Source: Citrobacter sp.
GTDB taxonomy: Bacteria; Pseudomonadota; Gammaproteobacteria; Enterobacterales; Enterobacteriaceae
NCBI GenBank assembly: GCA_019415335.1
Contig: DXKH01000020.1
Span: 1 to 32,898 of the forward strand
Reading direction: 5' to 3'
Length of the DNA: 32,898 bases
In this document: positions 6,748 through 15,013 of the stretch, one piece after another
Layout: every line of letters begins with the position of its first letter
Position numbering within the stretch: the first letter of the stretch is position 1
Notes under the pieces: model-generated
What the model was told of the DNA's origin: nothing
What the model saw: the letters and a program-made list of their open reading frames with translations, nothing else
Databases searched by the model: none
Made by a program: the position numbers and the translations under genes

Positions 6748-9503
6748 AAATGTTGTTGTCCTTCCTGTTGGGCGATGTTCATCTTCTCGCGCAGGGATGC
6801 CATCGTTACGTCCGGGCCCCCCACCGACTCGGCCATGACCGTAAATAGCTGAAGAGTTGTCCGGGCGATGAGATCAACCTGAGCAGGAGAATAATGGTCC
6901 GCGCGATAGCTCAGCATCACACGCACGTCTGGTTCTCCGTCGATTTGTTCCTCCATCACTTCAAACTGTAACCCCAGCACTGACTCCGTTTTTTCCGGAT
7001 CAACCTGGCGGAAACGCACTTCCCGGTCGTCGGCAAGACGGAACGCACCGTTGAGCTTGTTTTTGGCGTGGATCTGAATGAAAACCTCGAACATATGGCT
7101 GTCCTGCGCAAGCTTATCGCCGAACAGCGCTTCTTCCACCAGGTCGACTGGAATGTCGGTATAGGGCATTGAATCATTGATTTGCCGCTTCACGTCATCG
7201 ATCAGGGCATTGATGGTTGGCACCTGGGTAAACTGTATGCGATGCGCCACCACGGTGGTGAAATAACCAATAGTATCAAAGAATTGTGCATCATTACGTC
7301 CGGAGGCAGAGGTACCTATCGTCAGCTCTCTGATGTTGCCAAGCAAATGCAGCGCAGCCGCAATACCGCCGTAGACAACGTTAAACAGCGACGCGCCCTG
7401 CTGTTTCGCCAGCTGATAAAGCCCCTTTGCCACCTCGCGTTCGACTTTGCATTCCACCCATCCGCCGTGTGAACCGGAGGCTTCCCTCACCTGCTCTTTG
7501 GCGGCGAAAATGGGCATCGCTGGCGACACGCCGTGCAGGCGATCGAGCCAGTAACGCAGATGCCGATCGTTAAGCCCCTCTTCATGCTGTTGCAACGCAA
7601 ATGCATGGAACGGCGGCGGAACGCTCTTCCACTCCGGCGTACGACCCGCAGAGCGACTCTTCACCGCCAGAGCAAGCTCATCCATCAGCAGATTGGCGGA
7701 CCACTCATCCAGCACGATATGGTGGAACAGCAGCGACACCACCTGTTGACCATTTTTCTCATCCCTGAAAAAGGTAATGCGAATGGGCAGCTCATTATCC
7801 AGTTCAAAATGATGATCTGCGGCGCGCTTCAGCGCCTGATCAAGAGGCTCAAGCTGCTGGCTGTCCGAGGGCCAGAACCATTCGTACTGAGAGAGCATCT
7901 GGGGCGGAATGACCTGCTGGTAAATCTCGCCGCCAATGTCCACAAACACGCTACGCAAACCCGAATGACGCACCAGGATATCGCTGAACGCCTGGCGGAA
8001 AATCTCTTCATCAATAGCATCAAGAAAGCGCAGCGCAAACGGAATATTGAACGCTTCGCTGAATCCCAGCGCCTTGTAAATCTTCCATAACGACTTTTGC
8101 GCCAGGGAGAGAGGTGCCTGAAGCTGGCTGACATACGCATTTTCGCACACCGCGCTGCTGGCCTGTGCCTCATCCATTTTCGCACACGCCGCCAGTTGCG
8201 CAGCGGTCGGATAACTGAACAGATCGTTAATGTTGATCTCAATGCTATAGTCGTTTTTTAAGCGCCCGATAATTCGCGTGGCAATGAGCGAATGCCCGCC
8301 AAAATCAAAGAAGTCGTCGTTTTCACCCATTTCCGGCATCGCCAGCGCTTCGCGAAACGCCTCCAGAATGCGCTGCTGAACATCCGTTTCGCCAGAGTAA
8401 GTAGACTGCGGTACGACAACGCTAACCGGCAGTTGGCTGACCTGCACGTCCTGGCATTGAAGGCTCTTAAACAGTAAGTATTCCGCGACCCAGCCTGCGA
8501 TCTGCGCCCCGGCGATAATCTCCACCTGCGCGGGATCCTGAAACGCCACCGTCAACGGCCAGCGCGTATGCCCCGGCGGTAATGATAAAGGCTCACACAC
8601 AATCCCGTGTAAAGATAACGCAGTCTGCCAGCACACGCGCAACGGCACGCCTTCGTTAGCCAGCGGGAGCATAATATCGTGGCCCTGCACGTGCCGATGA
8701 ATGAGTACAGCAAGTTCTGCAGATGATTTACCCGCGCAGGTCAGCGCCAGCGGCGCGGGGTTGCCATTCTGAAAGCGGTCGCCCTCGAACCAGAGCGTGA
8801 TCTGCGCCTGTCCGGCGATCTCGCTGAGCGCCAGCGCAACGCCTGCGGTCCACTCGCTGAGTGCCTGTTCCTGCGGGCCAGCGCTAACCGGCAGAGTAGT
8901 GCGCAGGTGAACGCCGTGGCCGACGTGTCCCGGCAGCGCCGCGCAGGATGACAATAAGTGACTGCCCACGGGAGATGGCAGACTTCCGGGCGGCGAGGAC
9001 TCGCGCGGCTGAGTGCCGTCTTGCCCGTTGTAAAACGCGCTGACGGTCTGCACTATTTCCGGCAGTCCCAGCGAAATGAGCAGGATATCGTGGACCACCA
9101 TTCCCAGGATGCAGATATCTTCACCAATAAAAAGGTAAAAGTGGAGCGGCGTGGTGCTGGCGAGATCGAACGGTGTCTCTTTTAACCGCAGCAACGCCTC
9201 TGACGCCTGCCGTTCATGACGAATGGCCTGTATCGTCACGCCCGGCGATACGGAGGCTGGCCGTCGAACCAACCCGCGTGCGTCATCATAGTCATAGTTC
9301 AGGTTCGCCGCACCGGTCTGCTGCTGCGCCAGAGTGAGCGCATTCACTAAACGCCCGGTATCGACGCGGCTATCGAGCGTCCAGGCAAAGCAATGCTGGC
9401 TTTCACCATGCTGCTGCTGTTGATGCTCAAACCAGATCTGTTCTTCAGCCTCGCTGGCCTTTTCCGTACGCTGCATGCCGGACTGATAAAAAATCGTACT
9501 CAT
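6744..9503 (-). CDS. NRPS protein C(degenerate)-PCP-C, VibF C-terminal-half homologue
   Basis: A 919-aa nonribosomal peptide synthetase subunit. Residues about 15-360 look like a condensation domain that has lost its catalytic motif: the expected HHxxxDG region reads MVVHDILLISLG (135-146). Residues about 375-440 are a peptidyl carrier with intact FFDFGGHSLIATR, the phosphopantetheine Ser being S405. Residues about 460-900 are a full condensation domain with HHIVLDEWS at 594-602 and IGYFTTVVAHR further on. There is no adenylation or thioesterase domain. Vibriobactin synthetase VibF ends with the same C1-PCP-C2 order, and its C1 is known to be dispensable, so this is read as the separated C-terminal half of a VibF-like enzyme. 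The PCP should be loaded in trans by the A domain at 15014-19408. The start has AGAGGGG just upstream. Confidence 0.85.
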   Translation of the reverse strand: MSTIFYQSGMQRTEKASEAEEQIWFEHQQQQHGESQHCFAWTLDSRVDTGRLVNALTLAQQQTGAANLNYDYDDARGLVRRPASVSPGVTIQAIRHERQASEALLRLKETPFDLASTTPLHFYLFIGEDICILGMVVHDILLISLGLPEIVQTVSAFYNGQDGTQPRESSPPGSLPSPVGSHLLSSCAALPGHVGHGVHLRTTLPVSAGPQEQALSEWTAGVALALSEIAGQAQITLWFEGDRFQNGNPAPLALTCAGKSSAELAVLIHRHVQGHDIMLPLANEGVPLRVCWQTALSLHGIVCEPLSLPPGHTRWPLTVAFQDPAQVEIIAGAQIAGWVAEYLLFKSLQCQDVQVSQLPVSVVVPQSTYSGETDVQQRILEAFREALAMPEMGENDDFFDFGGHSLIATRIIGRLKNDYSIEININDLFSYPTAAQLAACAKMDEAQASSAVCENAYVSQLQAPLSLAQKSLWKIYKALGFSEAFNIPFALRFLDAIDEEIFRQAFSDILVRHSGLRSVFVDIGGEIYQQVIPPQMLSQYEWFWPSDSQQLEPLDQALKRAADHHFELDNELPIRITFFRDEKNGQQVVSLLFHHIVLDEWSANLLMDELALAVKSRSAGRTPEWKSVPPPFHAFALQQHEEGLNDRHLRYWLDRLHGVSPAMPIFAAKEQVREASGSHGGWVECKVEREVAKGLYQLAKQQGASLFNVVYGGIAAALHLLGNIRELTIGTSASGRNDAQFFDTIGYFTTVVAHRIQFTQVPTINALIDDVKRQINDSMPYTDIPVDLVEEALFGDKLAQDSHMFEVFIQIHAKNKLNGAFRLADDREVRFRQVDPEKTESVLGLQFEVMEEQIDGEPDVRVMLSYRADHYSPAQVDLIARTTLQLFTVMAESVGGPDVTMASLREKMNIAQQEGQQHL

Positions 9504-9551
9504 AAACCCCTCTCAGGCGAACTGCCCACCTCGCCAGATCGTGTTGATATT

Positions 9552-9573
9552 TGGGGGAGCCGAACCTCCCCCA
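9552..9573 (-). promoter_or_regulatory. Intercistronic hairpin between receptor and NRPS genes
   Basis: TGGGGGAG (9552-9559) pairs perfectly with CTCCCCCA (9566-9573) around CCGAAC. It lies in the 81-base gap between the receptor stop and the NRPS start. There is no T-tract on the minus strand. It could stabilise the 3' end of the receptor message or attenuate transcription into the NRPS gene, giving more receptor than enzyme. Confidence 0.5.
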
Positions 9574-9584
9574 CGCTTTTCGCC

Positions 9585-11681
9585 TCAGAAATCCAGTTGT
9601 ACGGCAACGCCGACAAGACGAGGGCGCTGCAACACCGCCGTCGAAACATCGTTGTCGATCACCATAATCCGCTTGTCAGAATCAAACAGGTTTTGCGCAA
9701 AGACGCTGACGCGGCCATGGGTGAAGGTATAAGCCACCTGCATATTCGCTATCCATGACGAGGGAATTTCGCCCCGGCTATCGTTGTCATACTGGGAATA
9801 ATAGGTATCGGTAAAGCGAACGTCTCCGCTCAATTCCAGTCCGGGCATCAGCATATATTTCGCGCCGAGGTTTGCGGTTAATGACGGTGCTCGCGGTAAT
9901 TCATGTCCGTCTATTCCGCTGCTGGAGAATTTTTTAATCTTGGTTTTTAAAACCCCAACGGAACTGTTCAGTTCAAAATCCAGAGTTGGTTTCCAGATAG
10001 CACCCAGTTCCGCGCCGTACGTTTCGACTTTATTCGCATTTCTGATCACCATCGAACTACTGTTGGAATTAAGATAATACGGTAACTGCATATCTTTATA
10101 ATCGTTGTAAAACAGGTTGCTGGTTAATTCCAGATTCCAGTCGCTTATCCCGTGACGGCTGTATAATTCATAGCTCCAGACATATTCAGGATCGTAGGTA
10201 TAGTTAATTAACGGCGCGACAAAGGTCATTCCCGCCCCGCCAGCGTTATATCCTCGCGACACCTTCATGCCTAACGTCTGTTGCGGTAACGGTTTCCAGG
10301 CAATATCAAGTTTCGGCAGGAAAACGTCCCAGGTTTCATCAAAATCCACCTTCCGGGTCGCACCGCCTTTGCGCTGACGATGCTCGCGCTCGACGCGGCT
10401 TGCGGCGGTGATATCCACCTCTGAGGTCACGGCCCAGGTCAGTTCGCCAAACGCCGAGTAGGTTTCCGTTTTATCCTTGAACTTACTGCCGCCGAACAGG
10501 TTCACAAACTCATCCTGCGAGGCGTGGAAATAACGCGCACCCACCAGTCCGCGCAGGGTATCGCCTTTGACGCCAAAGCGGGCCAGCGGCTCGGTCTGGA
10601 ACTCTTTCCCGTCAATATTGGCCCACGGCAGGCTTTCTACGGTGCGACGGTGGTTGTCAAAATCGGTGTAGATCAGCTTGTTCTCCAGGCTGAGGCTTTC
10701 CGAGGCTTCCCAGGCCAGATCCCAGATACCGCTGGTCGAGGTGGTCTCAAACACCGGACGCCGCGGGTCGAAACGAGCGCTGACATGATTTTTCGGACTC
10801 AGCGTCTCATTCTGCGGCGCCCGACTGTCAAAGTGGTTAACGGTCAGTTTAGTGGTGAGTTCGCGAAGCCCGGCCGGGTTGAACAATAACTTGCCGCGCA
10901 GATTGGTAGCTTCAATTTCCCGCGGATCGCCCACCGGATCGTAGGAGATTAAATTGACGAAGCTGTCGCGCCGCTGCCTATCGGCGCTGAGACGAACCGC
11001 CAGTTGATCTTCAATAATCGGCCCGGATAACATCGCGGAAGCCACGGTAGAGCTTTGATTCCCGCCGCCCGCCTTCACTGAGGATTCCCAGTCGAAGGTC
11101 GGATCTTTACTGGTCATCACCACGGCGCCTGCAATCGCGTTTCGCCCCTGGATATAGCTTTGCGGTCCGCGCCAGACCTCAACCCGCTCCATATCCCACA
11201 AGGATTGCGGCCCAAACGCCAGCTCGTTGTAGGTCAGGGAACGCCCGTCCAGTGAAAGATTCAACCGCGGCCGGGTGCCATTCAGGAAAGCATTCGCCCC
11301 GTTTGCTGGGCCTGAGCCGTCGATACCGCGAATCGTAGGCAGATCGTTGCCGATACCGGTATCGACAACGTTGGCGGTCATTTTTAAGAGATCCGAGACC
11401 TGGGACGCGCCCGGCATCGCATTAATACGTGCGTCATCAAATACCTCGACGCTGCCGCTGGTATCGTAGAGCGTCCGGGCCACTTTCTCTCCGGTGACCA
11501 CAATCGTATCCGGTTGAGAATTATCGTCACGCAGAGAGACTTCTTCTGCGGCCATGACGTCTCCGGCGGCAAATACATATAAACCAAATATTGCGTAAGG
11601 AACAGGGTATTTCTTCGCCGTACTGCGGCGTCGGTATTTTAAAAATATCTGTTGTGCTTTATCACTCTCTAGTTCGCTCAT
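9585..11681 (-). CDS. TonB-dependent ferric-siderophore receptor
   Basis: A 698-aa outer-membrane receptor. The ATG at 11681 (MSELESDKAQQ) is preferred over that at 11708 because AAAGGAG lies 7 bases upstream. The leader is long and basic (about 48 residues), with cleavage likely after VMA, before AEEVSL. A TonB box DTIVVTGEK follows. The plug domain includes LPTIRGIDGSGPANG and MERVEVWRGPQSYIQGRNAIAG, and then a 22-strand-type barrel ends in the terminal Phe (VGVAVQLDF), the usual BAM signal. It lies downstream of the FepBDG-like genes and upstream of the NRPS gene, so it probably imports the siderophore made by this locus, like ViuA for vibriobactin. A 152-base gap precedes it, leaving room for its own promoter. 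Confidence 0.9.
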   Translation of the reverse strand: MSELESDKAQQIFLKYRRRSTAKKYPVPYAIFGLYVFAAGDVMAAEEVSLRDDNSQPDTIVVTGEKVARTLYDTSGSVEVFDDARINAMPGASQVSDLLKMTANVVDTGIGNDLPTIRGIDGSGPANGANAFLNGTRPRLNLSLDGRSLTYNELAFGPQSLWDMERVEVWRGPQSYIQGRNAIAGAVVMTSKDPTFDWESSVKAGGGNQSSTVASAMLSGPIIEDQLAVRLSADRQRRDSFVNLISYDPVGDPREIEATNLRGKLLFNPAGLRELTTKLTVNHFDSRAPQNETLSPKNHVSARFDPRRPVFETTSTSGIWDLAWEASESLSLENKLIYTDFDNHRRTVESLPWANIDGKEFQTEPLARFGVKGDTLRGLVGARYFHASQDEFVNLFGGSKFKDKTETYSAFGELTWAVTSEVDITAASRVEREHRQRKGGATRKVDFDETWDVFLPKLDIAWKPLPQQTLGMKVSRGYNAGGAGMTFVAPLINYTYDPEYVWSYELYSRHGISDWNLELTSNLFYNDYKDMQLPYYLNSNSSSMVIRNANKVETYGAELGAIWKPTLDFELNSSVGVLKTKIKKFSSSGIDGHELPRAPSLTANLGAKYMLMPGLELSGDVRFTDTYYSQYDNDSRGEIPSSWIANMQVAYTFTHGRVSVFAQNLFDSDKRIMVIDNDVSTAVLQRPRLVGVAVQLDF

Positions 11682-11833
11682 TGTTTTCTCCTTTCCCAAA
11701 ATGCGCACTAAATTTGCTTATTGTTAGATTGAGCGACAAAGAACACATTGCTTTATATTGGCAGCCTGACGGCCTTATTATGAGTGACTTACTTTCTCAT
11801 CAGACGCACCGAGCCCGCCTGAAAAAATACCAC

Positions 11834-12817
11834 CTAAACGGAAGGCATTCGCAACAGCAGAATAAGTAAATAAACGCCGCCGATAATCCCGGTCATTAGA
11901 CCAACGGGAAGGGTTAATGCCAGCGGCTGAATTTGCGTAAGCATATCGGCACCCAGAAGCAGGCAACTGCCAGCCAGCCCGGCGCTGAAAACCGGTAATC
12001 CCAGCGTTCTGGTTAAGCGTAACGCCAGCTGCGGCGCAATCAGGGCAATAAACGCGATTGGCCCTGTCGCACTGGTGGCCACCGCGGCCAGCGTGACGGC
12101 GCAGAACGTTACCGTTCTTCGCGTCCGCTCAACGCGCACCCCAAGCTGGCTGGCAATATCATCTCCCATCGCCATGATATTTATCGCTCTGGCGTGCAGA
12201 ACAATGGCCGGAAGCAGCACCAGAAGACTTAACGCCACCGGTGCCACGTGATACCAGTTGCGTCCCTGCGTGGTACCGGCCAGCCAGAGCGTGGCGGTCA
12301 CGGCATTGTCGATATCACCTTTCACCAGCAGCAGAGCATTAAGCGCGCTGAGTACCGCTCCGACGCCTATCCCCATCAGCACCAGTCGCTGGCCCTTCAC
12401 CACGCCATAATGGCGCGCCAGATAATAGACCAGCAGCGCGGTGGCGAACCCGCCGGCCATGGCAGAAAGCACAATGGCGACCGGGTTTCCTTCAAACAAA
12501 ATGATCTGGATAATCGCCCCGGTCGCTGCGCCGGTGGTAAAACCGATCACGTCCGGGGAACCCAGCACATTTTTCGATACCGACTGAAAGAGCGCGCCGG
12601 AAACGCCTAACGCAAAGCCAACCAGAATGGCGGTCAGGACGCGGGGCAAACGGATCATCCTGACAATATGTTGCGCCGTCGGATCACCTTCTCCCCTCAG
12701 CGCCTGGAAGGCCGACTCCACGGGAAGCATAAAATGCCCGACCAGCAAGGCATACAGGCCCGTCACCCCAAGCAACAGCGCCAGGGCGGCGCACACCCAT
12801 CCGGCCCTCTGACTCAT
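11834..12817 (-). CDS. Ferric-siderophore ABC permease (FepG-like)
   Basis: A 327-aa polytopic FecCD/BtuC-family permease, close to FepG in length (330 aa). Hallmarks are ALFQSVSKNVLGSPDVIGFT at about residues 75-94 and SATGPIAFIALIAPQLALRL at about 244-263, the segment that contacts the ATPase. The ATG at 12817 overlaps the stop of the upstream FepD-like gene (ATGA). It should form a heterodimer with that protein in the inner membrane. Uniquely for such an operon, no ATPase gene follows: the next gene is the TonB receptor. Confidence 0.9.
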   Translation of the reverse strand: MSQRAGWVCAALALLLGVTGLYALLVGHFMLPVESAFQALRGEGDPTAQHIVRMIRLPRVLTAILVGFALGVSGALFQSVSKNVLGSPDVIGFTTGAATGAIIQIILFEGNPVAIVLSAMAGGFATALLVYYLARHYGVVKGQRLVLMGIGVGAVLSALNALLLVKGDIDNAVTATLWLAGTTQGRNWYHVAPVALSLLVLLPAIVLHARAINIMAMGDDIASQLGVRVERTRRTVTFCAVTLAAVATSATGPIAFIALIAPQLALRLTRTLGLPVFSAGLAGSCLLLGADMLTQIQPLALTLPVGLMTGIIGGVYLLILLLRMPSV

Positions 12818-13827
12818 ACGCGCGCCCCCTGCCAGCGTTTAACCAGCAGCACGAAGAACGGTCCGCCGATTAACGCTGCCATAATGCCGACGCCAATCTC
12901 GCCGGGATGACCAATCATCCGCCCGAGAATATCCGCGCTGAGTACCAGTATTGCAGAGAACATCATCGCCCACGGCAGCAGCAGACGGTGTCCCGAGCCG
13001 ACAAAAGCCCGTGCAAAATGGGGCGCGGTGAGACCGACAAAGCCGATCGGTCCGGCCGCTGCCGTGGCCGCACCCGCCAGAATGACGATGATCGCGGCAG
13101 AGATCCCTGCGAGCACATGCGGGTTAATGCCAAGTGCGCGTCCTGTGTCCAGTCCCAGCGCCGCCACGTCCAGCATTCGCCCTCCCGCCAGCGCCAGAAT
13201 AATGCCGACACAGGCAAGTACCGAGACCGGCAGCAGCACGTCATACCCCCGTCCCTGCAACGCGCCCGTCACCCAGTGACGAAACCTGTCGAAGGCGTCG
13301 GCGTCGCTGTTCAGAATAACCAATTGCGTCAGACTCAGCAGAACGATAGTCAGCGCCGCGCCAGCCAGCACGATACGAATCGGATTGGCGTGGTTCAGGC
13401 CACCCATCATAAATACCAGAATACTGATAACCCCGGCACCAGCCACACCGAATACCATATAACTGCTAACGCTGGTGACATTTAAAAAGGCAATCGACAG
13501 CACAATCGCCAGCGTGGCGCCCGCGTTAACGCCTAACAGACCGGGGTCCGCCAGTGGATTGCGAGTCAGCGTCTGCATTATCACCCCGGCTCCGCCAAGC
13601 GCCGCGCCGACCACCATCGCCAGCAGCGTGCGCGGCAGGCGTAAATGCCAGACCAGCAGATGCGCGCTGTTTTGCGGATCGAACTGCGTCAACGCCTGCC
13701 AGATCACCGCAGGCGGGATCGTCCGCGAACCAAACCAGAGACTGGAGAAACCCAGCATCAACAGAATAAGAAAACCACCGCCCAGCCCTGCACTTCGCAT
13801 CCCACGTCCCGGACACTGCGCAAACAT
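12814..13827 (-). CDS. Ferric-siderophore ABC permease (FepD-like)
   Basis: A 337-aa FecCD-family inner-membrane permease. The ATG at 13827 (MFAQCPGRG) is chosen because GGAGG lies 9 bases upstream, it falls one base after the binding-protein stop, and it gives the FepD length (334 aa). The longer frame back to 13911 would overlap the upstream gene by 83 bases and add an Arg-rich tail. Family motifs are TRNPLADPGLLGVNAGATLA and AAAGPIGFVGLTAPHFARAF. Its end overlaps the FepG-like gene start. The pair with FepB- and FepG-like partners points to a ferric catecholate substrate. Confidence 0.9.
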   Translation of the reverse strand: MFAQCPGRGMRSAGLGGGFLILLMLGFSSLWFGSRTIPPAVIWQALTQFDPQNSAHLLVWHLRLPRTLLAMVVGAALGGAGVIMQTLTRNPLADPGLLGVNAGATLAIVLSIAFLNVTSVSSYMVFGVAGAGVISILVFMMGGLNHANPIRIVLAGAALTIVLLSLTQLVILNSDADAFDRFRHWVTGALQGRGYDVLLPVSVLACVGIILALAGGRMLDVAALGLDTGRALGINPHVLAGISAAIIVILAGAATAAAGPIGFVGLTAPHFARAFVGSGHRLLLPWAMMFSAILVLSADILGRMIGHPGEIGVGIMAALIGGPFFVLLVKRWQGARV

Positions 13828-13828
13828 C

Positions 13829-14815
13829 TCAGCGCGCCTCCGGCGTGACCGCAGCGGACGGCGTTTCAACGACAAAACGATCGGAGATCGCCTTAACCAT
13901 TTCACTGGCACTGTAGAAATCGACGCGAAAAGCGTGAGGCCCCAGGCTGTAGACCTGGCGGGCGCGGGAAGAAGGCAAACGCTGTAACAGAGGATCGTTG
14001 ATAAATTCGTCTATACGCACATCGCTGGCGCTCAGCAAAAAGGTTGTTTCGGCTTTCAGCTGGGTCAGGTTTTCATATTCAACCCAGATAAAATCGCCCG
14101 AGCGGGTGAGATGACTTTGCCATGCGGGGTCGGGCGCTTCGAGGGTGAATCCCAGTGATTTCAACAGCCGCGCGTGAACGCTTTCCGGTGTCGCCACGGG
14201 ATTGACAGTGCCCGGCCCATTGAAATTGATAATATTGGCTTGTCCTTCCGGCAGGCGGATCCGCGTTCTGGTGCTGGCGATCAGCGCATCGAAACCGGCA
14301 ATACGTGCGGCGGCCTGTTGCTCCAACCCCAGCGCGTCGCCCAACTGGCGCGCCAGATCCTGCCAGGTCTGATTGCCGTAATTGATCACGATAACCGGCG
14401 CAATGGCCTGTAAATCCGCCAGCTGCGCCCGCGCGGAATCCGCGCCATTGATTGATACCACAATTAAATCCGGCGCTGCGGCCCACGCCTGTTCCAGATC
14501 GACGCTGCCCGCCGGCCACACCTTCGCGACCTTTTTGGCTTTTGCGACGTCCTGCCACTGGCCGAAGAACTGACCGTTCACCGCTGTGGCGCTGGCGACA
14601 ACCGGCGCATCAATCGCCAGCAGGGTTCCGGTGACGCTGACGGCGGTCGATAATATGCGTTTGGGCTGCTGAGGAATCGACGTGACCGTGTCATCGGCAT
14701 TATGAAACGTTCTCGGCCATCCCTGTGCGACGCATTGCCCCGCAAACATGACCAGTCCGAGCGCCCACATGACACTCTTAAACCAATGGCGTTGTTTTTC
14801 CCTACAAACGTTCAT
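13829..14815 (-). CDS. Periplasmic ferric-siderophore binding protein (FepB-like)
   Basis: A 328-aa secreted binding protein. The signal peptide spans about residues 1-30, with a basic start, a hydrophobic core around MWALGLVMFAG and likely cleavage after CVA. The mature protein follows FepB closely in pattern: RILSTAVSVTGTLLAIDAPV, PDLIVVSINGADSA, APVIVINYGNQTWQDLARQL and a C-terminal QVYSLGPHAFRVDFYSA (FepB has VYALGTETFRLDYYSA). FepB binds ferric enterobactin, so a ferric catecholate ligand is likely. It is the first gene of the operon, transcribed divergently from the Cy-Cy-A NRPS across a Fur-box-like region. The start has AGG about 5 bases upstream. Confidence 0.9.
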   Translation of the reverse strand: MNVCREKQRHWFKSVMWALGLVMFAGQCVAQGWPRTFHNADDTVTSIPQQPKRILSTAVSVTGTLLAIDAPVVASATAVNGQFFGQWQDVAKAKKVAKVWPAGSVDLEQAWAAAPDLIVVSINGADSARAQLADLQAIAPVIVINYGNQTWQDLARQLGDALGLEQQAAARIAGFDALIASTRTRIRLPEGQANIINFNGPGTVNPVATPESVHARLLKSLGFTLEAPDPAWQSHLTRSGDFIWVEYENLTQLKAETTFLLSASDVRIDEFINDPLLQRLPSSRARQVYSLGPHAFRVDFYSASEMVKAISDRFVVETPSAAVTPEAR

Positions 14816-14895
14816 TTTTGCCTGCTCCCTCTGCCACTCTTCCGATCGGCGCGTTCAGCCCTTTGGTCAGCAATTAACCCATCGTAAACCATCGC

Positions 14896-14925
14896 ATCAT
14901 AGCCTTTCTTTTGAATAAACATCAA
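14896..14925 (-). promoter_or_regulatory. Candidate promoter of the transport/NRPS operon
   Basis: On the minus strand TTGATG (14925-14920) is followed after 18 bases by TATGAT (14901-14896), a reasonable sigma70 pair reading toward the FepB-like gene at 14815. The Fur-box-like site lies just upstream of the -35 element. Weak -35; predicted from sequence only. Confidence 0.4.
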
Positions 14926-14932
14926 CAGCAAG

Positions 14933-14951
14933 AATAATAATTATCATTTTC
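14933..14951. promoter_or_regulatory. Fur box in the divergent promoter region
   Basis: AATAATAATTATCATTTTC matches 15 of 19 positions of the Fur consensus GATAATGATAATCATTATC and strongly resembles classic enterobacterial iron promoters. A further CATT-CGCATTATC stretch continues it to about 14963. It lies between the divergent FepB-like and Cy-Cy-A NRPS genes and overlaps the predicted -35 of the rightward promoter, so iron-replete Fur should repress both directions. Confidence 0.8.
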
Positions 14952-14975
14952 ATTCGCATTATCGTGCGATATATT
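14947..14975 (+). promoter_or_regulatory. Candidate promoter of the Cy-Cy-A NRPS gene
   Basis: TTTTCA (14947-14952) and TATATT (14970-14975) are separated by 17 bases, placing the start about 30 bases upstream of the ATG at 15014. The -35 overlaps the Fur box. Predicted from sequence only. Confidence 0.5.
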
Positions 14976-15013
14976 CAGAGCGTTTCCGTTGGCTTAATCA
15001 GGAAAGATACCCA

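Noticed and set aside
7533..8090. 185-residue plus-strand frame
   Set aside because: It is antisense to the active C domain of the 919-aa NRPS protein; composition is typical of a shadow frame.
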